Positions 1 through 10,838 are shown, counted from the first letter of the stretch. The stretch: 64,000 nucleotides of DNA from Allomyces macrogynus ATCC 38327 (GCA_000151295.1 GG745379.1:87314-151313); one strand, 5' to 3'. The notes: generated by a model not told the origin, from the letters alone. A program made the numbers and translations.

Positions 1-2942
1 CGGCAAGAAGCCCGGCAAGAACAAGACCAAGAAGAACAAGCAGAAGAAAACCGGACGATGGGATTTCGCCGAAAGCCGCGCTGTCGCAGGTCAAGCACCG
101 CACGTCCAAGATCATTCGCCGCGTCGGGCGGGCCTACTCGAATGTGGAGAACGCGGTTGCCGACCGGTTCGGGAATACGGCCAATGCGGCCGCGGATCGC
201 GCCGTCGTGGACGAGGAAGGAGCGGCGGCCGCGGGCCCGGCGTCGGCCCCCGCTGCGCTGGATCTGGCGATCACGCCCACAACCGAGTCGGCATCGCACC
301 ACGTGCATTTTGGGACCTCGCCACCGACGTCGGCCACGTCCAAGCTCGTCAACGCGATCGCGACGATCCCGTTCTTGCCGCTCCGGTCGAAACCGAGTAC
401 CGCGACCCTCCCGCGCTCCGCGGGCGACGACCCGGCTTCGTCCCTTCTTGCGTCCCCGCCCATGTCCCCCGGCCTGGCCCTGTCCCCGGCCGACGCCGAG
501 GACCTGCGCCGGCAGCAGAAAAAGGCGGAGAAGAAAGCGGCCAAGAAGCTGAAGGAGGCGCACAAGAAGGAGCTGAAAGCGCGCGAAAAGGACGCGAAAG
601 CCGCCAAGAAGGCGGCGCGGATCCGCGCCGAGGCCGAGCAGGACCAGCGCGCGCGCGAAGCCAAAGTCGCTAAGAAACTCGCGCGGAAAGCCAAGAAGAA
701 CCGCGCCGAAGCCGAGGCCATGGCGTTGGCTGCTGCTGCTGCCGCGGCGGCGGCGGCAGCTGCAGCGGCACCGCAGTCGCCGTCCGCAGAACTGACGAGT
801 CCGTCGGCGACGTTCTTGGGGTTGACGAGTAACTTGGACGTGACAGCCGGGGAGGGTGCCGGTGCCAGTGCGGTGGGGACCGACGACCACGGCGCAGGCT
901 CCCCGTCGTCGGGCGCGGTCGACGCCGGCAAGGCGCTTACGGCGCCGCGCAAACGCCGGCGGCATTTCCACCTGCCGCCAATTCTCAAGCTCATGGGGTC
1001 GTCGAATAACAGTTCCGGCACGGGCGCGCACGGCGCGTCGGGCGGGTTCATGGGCGCTCTTTTGAGCCCAACGACCGCCGAGTCCCCGGCAATGCTCGCG
1101 GATTTTGACGGCGAGCACGCGCAGCAGCCGTCGTCGGCGGTCAAGCGCATGGCCGGGTTCGTGTTGCCCGGTAACAAGGCGGCGCAGGCGGCGCGTGATG
1201 CGCTGCACGTGCCGAATACGGCACCTGTGTCGCCGACGGCCGCGACGGGGGTTAAGCCGAGTTCGCCGGTGACTGCTGACGCGACGCCGAGCGCCGACGA
1301 TTTGGCACTAATTCCGCCGGCGCCCGTTGGTGGGAAGCCCGCGGGCCGCAGTGCATCGGCGCCGTCGATGGGCGCGAGCGCACGTCCCGTGCCCGTGGCG
1401 GGGGGCACGTCCGAGGCTGATGCGGTCGCGGCGGTCGCTGCCGCGGTCGCGAGTTCGGCCGAGGCGCCACTGAACGTGCCGGGGGTCGAGGAAGTGTCGG
1501 CGACGCAGGCCAAGATCTGTCTCGACGATTTCCAGCTGATCAAGTTGATTGGCAAGGGCACGTTTGGCAAGGTCTTGCTCGCCAAGCACAAGCAGACGGG
1601 CAAGCCGTGTGCGATCAAAGTGATATCCAAGGCGGTGCTGAAAAACCACCCGAACGAGATCCGGCACGTGATGTCGGAGCGCAACGTGCTCATGCGCAAC
1701 ATGAAGCACCCGTTCCTGATTGGGCTGCAGTACGCGTTCCAGACGCCGCTCAAGTTGTACCTCGTCCTCGACTACGTGAACGGCGGCGAACTGTTTTTCC
1801 ATTTACAGCGCGAACGCCGGTTCCCCGAGGACCGCGTGCGGTTCTACGCGGCGGAAATCACGTCGGCGCTCGAGTACCTGCACGGCCTGCACATTCTCTA
1901 CCGCGACTTGAAGCCCGAGAACCTGCTGCTCGACCGCGAAGGCCATATCGCGCTGACCGATTTCGGGCTCGCCAAGGAAAACATGCACTTGACCGACGGC
2001 CGCACGCGCACGTTTTGCGGGACGCCCGAGTACCTGGCCCCGGAAATCGTCAAGCGGCAACCCTACGGGCTCGCCGTCGACTGGTGGTGTCTCGGGTCGG
2101 TCGTCTACGAAATGCTCGTGGGCCTCCCACCCTTCTACTCGGCCAACACGCAGGAACTGTTCCAGCGGATCTTGCACGATAAGCTCAAGTGGCCCGCGCA
2201 TATCCCCGTCTCGTCGGCGGCGCGCGCGTTCGTGGCCGCCTTGCTCGTCCGGCACCCGGAGGCGCGATTGGGCGCACGGGGTGGCGCGCGCGAAGTCAAG
2301 GCGCATATCTTCTTTGCGGGCGTCGACTGGAACAAGTTGGTGAATAAGCTCTACCGCCCGCCGTTTGTGCCGGACTTGGAGTCGACGCTCGATTTGCGGT
2401 ATATCGACCCGGCGTTCAAGGACGAGGATCTCACGTCCGGATCGGTCTCGACAGTGTCCAAGGCCGCATGGGCCGCCAAGCATGCCGCGGCCGATGGGCA
2501 CGCGAATGGCGACGTGCATCACGGCGCCGCATCGGCAGCGGGTGCGGCGGCGATCGGCAAGCCCGTCAAGGACAAGAAGCTCAAGACGCCGTGGTCCAAG
2601 TCGGCTGCCAAGAAGGCGTCGGCCGCGTCGGCGACGGCGCCCACGGCTGCCGCATCCGCATCCGCATCCGCGGCGACCAACGGGCACGGTGGTGGCGACC
2701 TCGACGCGATTCGCGACCACGTGCTCGCCGAGTCTGAGTCGGACGACGACGCGTTTGCCGGGTTCACGTATTACGGGACCGGGCCGGACGAGGATGTCTT
2801 GCGCGACGTGTATGGCAGCGATGTGTCCTCGTCCGAGGCCGAGGGGGACCCGGACGAGGACGAGGATGAGGGAGACGAGACGCCGTCGGAGAGGTCGACA
2901 GGGGTGCGGCTTGCGCCGGCGAGTTATGGGTCGTCGCCGTAA
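1..2942 (+). CDS. SGK/Ypk-type AGC protein kinase (5' partial)
   Basis: Serine/threonine kinase of the AGC group, closest in motifs to SGK/Ypk kinases that act downstream of TORC2/PDK1. Seen: glycine loop GKGTFGKV (nt 1551-1574), catalytic Lys (1617-1619), YRDLKPEN loop (about 1899-1922), DFG (1959-1967), activation-loop TFCGTPEYLAPE with its Thr at 2010-2012, and a C-terminal FxxFTY hydrophobic motif (about 2752-2775). The N-terminal ~450 residues are low complexity: a Lys/Ala-rich charged helix (about 500-715), a poly-Ala run (731-770), then Ser/Pro/Ala-rich sequence, with no C2 or PX domain visible. The tail between kinase core and hydrophobic motif carries an extra ~100-residue Ala/Lys/Ser-rich insert, and the C-terminus is acidic. 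The frame is open through the left edge, so the true start lies outside the window. The reading frame appears to slip at an A run (47-50). Confidence 0.9.
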   Translation, partial: ARSPARTRPRRTSRRKPDDGISPKAALSQVKHRTSKIIRRVGRAYSNVENAVADRFGNTANAAADRAVVDEEGAAAAGPASAPAALDLAITPTTESASHHVHFGTSPPTSATSKLVNAIATIPFLPLRSKPSTATLPRSAGDDPASSLLASPPMSPGLALSPADAEDLRRQQKKAEKKAAKKLKEAHKKELKAREKDAKAAKKAARIRAEAEQDQRAREAKVAKKLARKAKKNRAEAEAMALAAAAAAAAAAAAAAPQSPSAELTSPSATFLGLTSNLDVTAGEGAGASAVGTDDHGAGSPSSGAVDAGKALTAPRKRRRHFHLPPILKLMGSSNNSSGTGAHGASGGFMGALLSPTTAESPAMLADFDGEHAQQPSSAVKRMAGFVLPGNKAAQAARDALHVPNTAPVSPTAATGVKPSSPVTADATPSADDLALIPPAPVGGKPAGRSASAPSMGASARPVPVAGGTSEADAVAAVAAAVASSAEAPLNVPGVEEVSATQAKICLDDFQLIKLIGKGTFGKVLLAKHKQTGKPCAIKVISKAVLKNHPNEIRHVMSERNVLMRNMKHPFLIGLQYAFQTPLKLYLVLDYVNGGELFFHLQRERRFPEDRVRFYAAEITSALEYLHGLHILYRDLKPENLLLDREGHIALTDFGLAKENMHLTDGRTRTFCGTPEYLAPEIVKRQPYGLAVDWWCLGSVVYEMLVGLPPFYSANTQELFQRILHDKLKWPAHIPVSSAARAFVAALLVRHPEARLGARGGAREVKAHIFFAGVDWNKLVNKLYRPPFVPDLESTLDLRYIDPAFKDEDLTSGSVSTVSKAAWAAKHAAADGHANGDVHHGAASAAGAAAIGKPVKDKKLKTPWSKSAAKKASAASATAPTAAASASASAATNGHGGGDLDAIRDHVLAESESDDDAFAGFTYYGTGPDEDVLRDVYGSDVSSSEAEGDPDEDEDEGDETPSERSTGVRLAPASYGSSP

Positions 2943-3569
2943 TTGTGACGCGCGGTGCGCGGTGGGAGGAGGAGGAGGACAGATTGAGCGAGCGATTGCG
3001 CGCGAGAGACGAGGAGACGATGAGGGAGCGGGCACGTGCCATGTATTTCTACCCATGTTGTTTCGATTTTGGACTGCCTTGAATTTTTTGTTCATTTTTC
3101 TGGCCGTTTCCGAGGCGGCTACTGCGCTCGCTTTGAGCCGTGAGGGGGGGGGGGGGGGTGAAGGATGATGGCCTGGCGCCAGCGTCGACGCACGCGAGCC
3201 GGCTGGGCCGTCGATTTTTTTTAGAGCGAGCGCGCCGGTCGTGCACCGGCCGTGAACGGGAACGTGGCCTGGTATGGTGTGGTTGGAGTGAAGCGCGCAC
3301 GAGGAGCTAGCCGTCAGACTATGCTGCACGTCTGGGTGTGGAAATGGATGGGATGAAAACGGTTGGTCGTGTTGAGATTCCGGCCCGCCAGTTCAGTCCT
3401 CCCAATCCCATCAAACCTGTCCCATACCGTTCTCGTGCAAAACGATACTACCCGCCCCAAAGTCTCCCTCGCTTTCTCCACCGGCGCTCGTCATCGTCGC
3501 GGCACTCCTCACAGCAATTCGACCGCACAACTCGCAATCGCGGCGTGCATCGCCCGCACCGACCATGGT
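2943..3569. other. Convergent 3' intergenic region with G15 tract
   Basis: Lies between the stop of the kinase (+) and the stop of LRRC56 (-). It holds a 15-base G run (3144-3158) but no gene I can support; the open frames here have no conserved content. Confidence 0.6.
3144..3158. repeat. G15 homopolymer
   Basis: Fifteen consecutive G in the 3' region of the kinase gene. Two similar C runs occur elsewhere in the window (35169-35183 and 62624-62636). Confidence 0.9.
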
Positions 3570-5505
3570 TCACGCCGTGAACAGCACCCCCGGCCGCACT
3601 GTACCAAGCCCTCGATCGCGATCGCTCACACCATCATCGGCGGGCGGCGACGCCGTCCGTGGCGCCAGTACCAGCGACCCTTGTCCCCCATGCCACGCGC
3701 CCGCTGCACCTGGCCCGTCGACTGGCGGCGGCAACGATACGCGACGCGTGCGACTATGTGCTGGGTCCAACTCGGTGACACCCGCCGCGGCCACGACCTG
3801 CACCGAGTGCCTGCGTCGCCCGTGCGCGTGCGCGTGCGTGTCGGCCGGTGGTGGTGCTGGGAGCGGCGGCGACGGGCCCGGGCGGGCGATCCGCGTCAAC
3901 CCCGCCACGGCGGTGGGACTGGACGTACGCTCACCGACGGCAAGTGGAGAAACCGGGCGTGCTGACCGCGGCGAGTCTCCCATGGCCACCGCGACGACCG
4001 GCGAGTCCGGATGCGCAGCAAGCGGCGGTAACATCGTGCGTGACGAAATACCCGACGCGGGTCGCCGCGGGGACCGTCGTGCGGCCAGGCCGGTGGAGAG
4101 TGGGGGTGGAGGTGGCGGTGGCGGGTGCCCGTGTACTTCGAGCGACAGCAACCAGTGTCGTGCGGCGCGGTCGTCGTCTGTCTCCTCGCTGTCGTGTGCG
4201 GGTGGGAGGGGCGTGGGGGACGTGGGGAGCGGAAGGCTCGGCGATCGCGTTCGTCGGCGTGCAGCGACGGGTGCGGGGACGGCGGCGGCGGAGGGGCGGA
4301 CGGGTGCACCGGGTGGAACGGGTCCCGATGGTGGTGGGAGTGGCGGCGAGACAGACCGTGATGCGCGAATTGGTGGCGAGGGCGGGGACAGAGATCGTGC
4401 GACCGGTGCTACGGCTGGAGGTGCGGGAGCAGCGGTCGGAGCGGGTGGTATCGGTGCTGTGCTCGATCGCGCTGCCGGTACTACCGCTGGAGGTGCGGAT
4501 GCGACGGCCGCAGCGGGTGATGTCGATGCCACGCTCGATCGCTCAGCCGGTGCCGCGAAAGAGACGGGTGCGACGGTTGCCGTGGGCGGCACTGGCGTCG
4601 CGATCGCGTGGAGCAAGCGGTCAAGAGCGAGCCGCTGAATCTCGGACGTCGGCGACGGTGCCGGTACCGATTCCGTTAATGCGGTCCCCGCAACACCGAT
4701 CCCGTTCGACTCGTGCAGCGCCACTGACGCTTCTCCACCGTATAGCGCAATCAACGTCACGGCAACACCGTCGAGCGACCGGAGGTGCGGCAGGATCGCG
4801 AGCACGCGATCGCGCGGGGCCGCCGTTGCAGCGACGACTGGGTTGCCCGCAACCGTCAGGTCACGCAGCGTCGCGAGCAGTGCGAGTTCCTCGATCTGCG
4901 TCCAGTCGGTGAGCTTGTTGTGTCCGACGTCGAGGACGACGAGCGATTCGGCCAGCGAGAGCGGCGACACGTCGGTGATGCGATTGTGCGCAACGTTCAA
5001 GTCGATCAAAGCCGGGAACGCGTGGATGCCGTCGAGGTCGGCGAGGTTGCATGATGGCAGGTGCAGGGTCGTCAGGAGCGAAAAGTGCGTGCCGAGGTCG
5101 CTGGAACGGAGGGGAATCAGAGTCAGAGATGCAGAATAATCGAGCAACGAGACACAACACAAGTACCGGATGGTCGGAACGCGGCCACGCAGCGACAGAG
5201 ATCGTAGGGATGGTACGAGCCGGCCCACGGCCGACGCTGACATGTGCGTCGTGTCGATAGTGAGCGAGAGCGCAGCGACGCGCGTGAGGTCGTCGCACTG
5301 GGCCTTGGCTCGCTGAAAATATTCGATCATCGGCCAGAAAGGAGGTGGAGAGGGTCGTCAGGGTCGCCATCCATTCGTATTGTGACCGCTTGCGACGACA
5401 GGGCCCGGAAATCAGGCATACGAGCGTGGCAGCGGTCCAGGCCTCGGCGACGGGGGGCGGGCTGTCGCGGTCATTGCTGGACACGATACTCATCGGGGAA
5501 GCCAT
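3570..5505 (-). CDS. LRRC56: LRRC56 orthologue, flagellar leucine-rich repeat protein
   Basis: Leucine-rich repeat protein of the LRRC56 family, which in animals and flagellates takes part in transport or assembly of axonemal dynein arms. Three exons: 5505-5422, 5312-5167 and 5100-3570 (587 codons). The introns (109 and 66 nt) are GT-AG with CTGAC branch-like sites, and removing the second joins the conserved block IRDLGTHFSLLTTLHLPSC. The next repeat reads NLADLDGIHAFPALIDLN and then ITDVSPL, matching the human protein as I recall it (CGLADLDGI, NNISDLSPL). About 200 residues of LRR are followed by a ~350-residue Pro/Ser/Ala-rich tail without a recognised domain; tails of LRRC56 are generally poorly conserved. 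The start at 5505 is the first Met of the exon that splices in phase. It is head-to-head with the USP gene, 317 bp apart. A motile-flagellum gene argues for a zoosporic organism. Confidence 0.85.
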
Positions 5506-5822
5506 TATCCATTGCGTTGCCGATCGGTTGCAGACAGTGATTGGTGAGGAACACTTGGTGAAGGCGTCGATGTGAACGGCGGCTACAGGCAGCCGCGTAT
5601 GTCGAGCTTCTGGCACTGATCAGCAAAAATCTGCACGTGACCGCGGCAAGAGGGAGCATAATGACAGTCCAGAAAACCAGAAAACAGCACAGCTAGCGCA
5701 AGCCGTGTCTGCTGACCAGTTCAACGACGCTGCAGTGACCCAAGGACGCAACGACGCTATCGGGTGCTACGACCATACCTCGTGCATTGAACCTTCGACA
5801 GTAACACGCGGCGTTGCTGGAC
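5506..5822. promoter_or_regulatory. Divergent promoter region LRRC56 / USP
   Basis: 317 bp separate the two predicted start codons on opposite strands, so the promoters must be shared or adjacent. I see no clear TATA box or other named element. Confidence 0.4.
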
Positions 5823-8089
5823 ATGAACCGCCACCGCCATGATATGCCACACAACGGCCAGCTGCCGGTTGGCCTCCTGAACCCGGGCAACAAGTGCTAC
5901 CTCAACGCACTTGTCCAATGCCTGTACCGAGCATATCAGGCATACGCGGACGGCATGTATTTCGGCGTGAATCCGGCCTGAATTCAAGCAGCAGTCCATC
6001 GCGCATCAGCCCATGATCCAACCAATTTCCGATTTCAGCGGTCGATATTTCCAGCACAAACCCCGCCAACACGCTGCCGCTCCCTCGGTCCCTGTTCGCG
6101 CTGTTTCGAGCCATGAACGCAAGGACCGACCGCCAACCGCTCTCAACGTCTGACCTTGTTGTAAGTCGGGCCTTCGTCTTTGCGTCGCCTGTTTCCAATG
6201 TGCCAATGAACCAAGTCTTGCATCTCTGCAATTCTTAGAACACTCTGGTTACATCGGCCCCCGCTTTTGCGTCACACGAGCAGCAGGATGCCTACGAGGC
6301 GCTCACCTGCATTCTCAAAGCGACAGCTGCAACCAGTTTTGGTGCTGTTCTTGTTGGAACTGAGCACGCATTTGCGACGTGCACACAATGCGGCTCATGC
6401 ACGAAAGGCGACGTGCACCCGTTTTCAAACCTCGTACTTTCACTTTTTGACCTGCTGCATGGCCAGCCCAAGCGCCCGCTAACGTTGCGCGAGTGCCTCG
6501 ATCATTACTTCAACCCGCTGCACTCATTCGATCGAGGGTGCCAAGGTTGTGGTGAGCCTGAACGAATTATCGAATTTGAAACCCGGAATCGAATCACTGT
6601 CTGGCCGCCCGTCTTGATCATTCTACTCGAGCGGTGGCGAGCCGTTGATGCCTCGAACGAGACGTTTGAAAAATTGCACAACCTGGTCCGTTCGCACATC
6701 GATGGGGTGGAGATGGCGGATGGAGCACCACTCTACGACTTGCTCGCCATTGTGAACCATCATGGGCCTTCTCGACATCGTGGTCACTGTACGCGCACGG
6801 TACTTCCGCTTTGAGCTTCGATTGCTTGCCAATTGACACGCAGCCCCTCTTCACTGATAGATACGGCCGCTGTTCGTGCTCAAGGAAATGGATGGCTGCA
6901 AATTAGCGATGAACGCGTGGAACGTGTCGCCCGCATCTCGGTCACGGAAACGGCATACTTGCTATTCTTCAAGAAACGCGACGCGCCATTTCCGGCCGTT
7001 GGAACCGCTGCTGCCCAACTTGACCCGCCCGTCCTACCGCTTATCTTGCCTGCCGCTCCTGCTGTGCACCATGGACCCGTGTCTCCTCGCGCACCCCGCC
7101 CGATCGCGCCTTTCCCATCTTCCGTTGCAGCAAATGAGCTCGTGACGCTCATCTCGCCCCCTCCTGCTCCGCCGCTCGCGTCGCGGTCGGCCAGCACGTT
7201 CAGCACACCAATTGCGCGCACCTCGCCTGTCGTCTCGCCTGGCGTCTCGCCTGTTATGTCGCTCGCCCAAGTTGCCCATCGTCATGCGCTAGTTGATTCC
7301 GCTCTCCGTCCTGCACTAATCCTTGCCCAACCGAGCGCTGTTCGCGCCCTTGACGGCATTCTCCATGACCTCATTGTAAATCTCGGTGGGAGTGGAGCGG
7401 CGGCGCGATTGACAGCTGACCAGCTGCAAGATTTTATTGCAGGGTACCGTGGCCTTATTGTTGATACCTTCCTGGACGTTCTCCACCCTGTTGCCATTGA
7501 ACCAAGTGGTCCCAGTGTTGCGTCGGACCAATGCGCAAACGTTACCTCTGTTGCTCGTGTCGATGCACCATCCGCATGTGCTGATTCTGTGCGTGACGGA
7601 ACGCATGGTAGCAACAACTCGGAACCGGTTCATGCGCCTAACGCAACACCAGACGCACACGCTCGACCAACCATGCGATCTGTGGGGGTTCCGTCGCGCC
7701 AAGTGACGACCGATGTGGACCCGGCCAATTTCCGCAATCGTTACCCGGCGTATATTTTGGATTTTATTGCTTGGGTCGAGGCCGAGCGTCGGCGTGAGCG
7801 CGAACGTGACGGGTCACGGCGCACGATCCAGCCCATGGATGTTGTGACGTTTGTTGATGGACAGTATTTCCTTGCTGCCGGGTGGTGGGCGTATTACACT
7901 CACCGTCACGCGTTCGTGCGCTACAGCGTCGCCCGCGATCGGATGAGTCGTTGGTTTCGGGAGAACGAGGTGCTCGCGGATCCGGCGAATGGGTATGCGC
8001 GCAAGTCGGCAAAAAAGGACATGTGGATGGTCACGCTCGCCGCGTTTGACTCGTTCATTGCGCACCGGCTCCGCTCTCGCGATTTGTAA
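5823..8089 (+). CDS. Ubiquitin-specific protease (USP, family C19)
   Basis: Cysteine deubiquitinase. Exons 5823-5923, 6055-6160, 6239-6788 and 6861-8089 (662 codons). The Cys box GLLNPGNKCYLNALVQCL is in exon 1. QQDAYE and a Cys pair (CTQCGSC, then CQGCGE) characteristic of USP fingers are in exon 3. Splicing 6788 to 6861 restores the His box GHYTAAV, followed by WLQISDERV and AYLLFFKKRD, the usual end of the USP fold. Catalytic Cys, His and Asp are all present, so the enzyme should be active. The ~390 residues after the USP domain are a Pro/Ser/Ala linker and a more conserved-looking, Trp/Arg-rich C-terminal module (about 7730-8080) that I do not recognise. The start at 5823 has an in-frame stop just upstream. 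Substrate is unknown. Confidence 0.85.
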
Positions 8090-8704
8090 CGTTTGGCCCG
8101 TTTCTGACGATTCGAGCTGCTCACATTGATTTGAGCTGAACAGGCCACAATTTGTATTTGTGTGATCCAGTTTGTTGTCCGCCTGCGCCCCTGCGCCTGT
8201 GCGATTGGACTCGGATTTGAAGTTGTTTTCATTGAGCCGTCCAGGTACATTCGTCCTATCAAGACTTTGCTGCATGCTCGCAACGGAAAGTGCAAGACAG
8301 CGAAGGAAAAACATCAAGCACCGCAGCGAGCGTTGCGTGTAGCGGAACGGGCAAGTAAACCGAGTGCATGAAAAGTAAATGATGAGGCGAACGGCAAAAG
8401 GACAGTTGGATATGCAGGTGTTCAGCCGAGGCTAACCGGCCTCCCACCTCCACTGCCTTCGCCCAGGTTCGAACGTGCGAAATAGGGCTGCTACTCCTGG
8501 CGCACTGGCCATGTGCACCAGGCGCACCTGGACCACGAACTTACAAAATGAAAGCCCTTACACTTGCACACATCGTGCCCACCTTCCCACCATGACACAT
8601 TGATCAGCCGCTCTTTTCACTTCCTGTTGCTCCTACTTCTTCAATACTCCACCAGTACGACCATTTCCCATTCAACACCGATTAAACTGTCAGCATTTGC
8701 GACC
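8090..8704. other. Intergenic, USP 3' end to RBR promoter
   Basis: No supported gene. The frame of the RBR gene stays open upstream of its proposed start to an in-frame ATG at 8564, so a longer N-terminus cannot be fully excluded. Confidence 0.5.
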
Positions 8705-10034
8705 ATGTCCTCTCATTCCCGAGCCCAGCTTGCGTTGCCTCCAGTTTTCGGCTGCACTGTCTGTGGCGTCAGGACAGCGTCTCTCCACGCGCTTGCGCCG
8801 CTCGTCCCGTCATCGCCAGCAAGGACAACTGTCGCCCTGCTCGCATTTCCAAAATGCGGCCACGTCCACTGCCACGACTGCCTGCTCAGCTGGGTTCGCG
8901 CCACTGTCACGGACCGCACGCTGCATTTTCCAACCAAGTGCACCGACCCGACATGTGATGCGTCGCTGACAGTCGAGGACGCACAAGTGTTGCTCGCACA
9001 CGTCACGTACCGCAACATTTTGCACCAGTACTTGGTGCGCGATGCCGAGGTGAAGCGAATCCTCGCCTACTGCCCGCGCCCTGGATGCAGCATGGCCGTC
9101 CAGGTCCCACCACCGGAAGAGGTTGCACCGCTTGAGGACGTGACGAGGACGTGCCCGCAGTGCTCGACAGCATTCTGCCCCGTTTGCCGCGTCGATGACC
9201 ATCGTCCGCGGCGATGCGTCGAGTACAAGGTGAGCCGGTTGGCCGAGCGCGACCGTAATCCACACCTGTACGCGCTCAACGAACTGGCGCGCACCAACCG
9301 GTGGCGACGGTGCCCAGTGTGTCGCATCTTTACCGAGCGCGTCGACGAAGGCGATTTTGTGCAGTGTCTCTGTGGCACTGGGGTTGGTATTGTTTTGGCA
9401 CCGCACCTTGGTCGAGGATTTGGTTCCTTGCAAGTGTTGCTCTAGCTGACTGATAGCTCTCTTGTCTTGCCCATAGTTCTGCTTCTTATGCGGCGCTCGG
9501 TTCCAGTTCGACACTCGCTCGCGCAAGTACCCGCATGGCGAGCCCTCTTGCTCCTGTCATGAGCGCTTGGGCCCCCCAGTGAACGATCTCAATTCGCCCT
9601 ACTATGACCCGACGCCGAAACCCGATTCCATGGCCACGCTGTCGTTCTCCGACGCCGACGAAGAGAGTGACGCTGATTACCGCCCGGACCCTGACGCCAT
9701 GGACGACGGCGATCATGTGCTCGACAATCCGTGGGCCCCAAACGACTGGCCGCGCGCCGCGTCCGGGTATCGCATCATGCCATGGGGAACGGGCCGCGTG
9801 CGGTTCCCGACCAAAAAGGAGCGCAGGCTGCCGAAATGGCTCGCACGAACGTACTTGGCGAAGACGTGCCACTATTGCCAGCAAGCGTTCCCCACGTTTG
9901 CCGACCTGGTTAATCATTTTCACACGACGAATAAGCACCACGTCTACCTGTGCTGCAACCGCACGTTCAAGGACGAGCCGGCTTATTTTGATCATTTGAA
10001 CGATGTGCATGGCGGTGAAATTGAAAATTGGTAA
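8705..10034 (+). CDS. RBR (RING-IBR-RING2) protein with C-terminal C2H2 fingers
   Basis: RBR-family zinc protein. Exons 8705-9382 and 9477-10034 (412 codons); the 94-nt intron removal joins QCLCGTG to FCFLCGARFQ, completing RING2. RING1 runs from CTVCG to CHDCLL; the IBR includes CPRPGC, CPQC and CPVC; RING2 starts CPVCRIFTER. In ordinary RBR E3 ligases RING2 carries the thioester-forming Cys in a GGCxHMxC segment. Here the aligned segment reads VDEGDFVQC, with Gly at the catalytic position, so transthiolation activity is doubtful. A ~100-residue acidic linker leads to two C2H2-like fingers (CHYCQQAF...HFHTTNKHH and CCNRTF...HLNDVHG, about 9868-10010). The start ACC-ATG-TCC is chosen over an upstream in-frame ATG at 8564. 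Role: ubiquitin-related or nucleic-acid-associated; not certain. Confidence 0.8.
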
Positions 10035-10838
10035 CGCATTTTTGGCGATTGGTTAGTTGCTGTGTTCTTGTCGGCATGTTAAGTCGCCGTGCAACATGTT
10101 TATACTCGACCTCCTCCCACGCTCCCCGCGCTTCATATTTGGCCGCGAGATTTCGTCGCCGCATTCACGCGTTGTCGTTCATCTTCTCCACCCTGCCGGC
10201 CCACCGCGACACGCATCCATGTCGCTGTCAGAGCAACAATCTACCCGCGCGACAACGGCACCTGGACCCAGCCGATACGACCAGCACCATATGCCTTCGC
10301 GACGAATCGCAGCCCGGCCACTTGAATGGCCCCTCGCCCAATGTTGTCGTGGCGACCAGGTCTTGGGCTGGCAATATTTGAGTGGGACGTCGGGGACTGC
10401 ACGGCAGCGCCAGATCGATCATGCTCAAAAAGTAGTATTCCACTGTACGTCGAGCCCTGAATCGATCCATAACTACCGAGCTTTGGGCTGGCAGGTGACT
10501 CTTGGATGCTGTGCTTGACTTGAAGCTGGCACGAGCTGGACGCTGGGAGCAACACGCATAACCTGAGGATCACAACCAAAATCCAGCAACAAGATTTATC
10601 GTGGTGGAGCTGACGGCTGACATTTGTGACACGCAACATCGTGAGCATTCCGTTTGCAGCTTCGCAGCTGCCGCGGTCATTTGGGGCCTAGGATCCCGAC
10701 CGGAATTGACGAGCAGAGCGGTCATGATGAACGCTCCTGCCACGTGCAAAAACGAATTATTGAAACGCACTTGCGAGACCACGTATCGGTACAAATATAA
10801 AAAGACGAACAATTCAAGTCCCTGTCCTTCCATACTCC
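10035..10838. other. Convergent intergenic region
   Basis: About 800 bp between two converging genes. Frames are short and the codon composition is unlike the neighbouring genes. I see nothing supportable. Confidence 0.5.

Noticed and set aside
134..1753. Long antisense open frame (539 codons) opposite the kinase gene
   Set aside because: Opposite-strand frame in a GC-rich gene with strong third-position bias; its translation is low-complexity Ala/Ser/Thr without motifs, and the kinase on the plus strand explains the sequence.
1803..3329. Arg-rich minus-strand frame of 508 codons
   Set aside because: Composition typical of antisense GC-rich shadow frames and overlaps the conserved kinase core.
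3565..4638. Plus-strand open frame (357 codons) opposite the LRRC56 tail
   Set aside because: Mirror of the Pro/Ser/Ala-rich tail; Gly/Ala/Arg-rich with no domain.
8564..8704. N-terminal extension of the RBR protein with a Leu-rich leader
   Set aside because: RBR proteins lack signal peptides, and the downstream ATG has the better context; treated as 5' leader.
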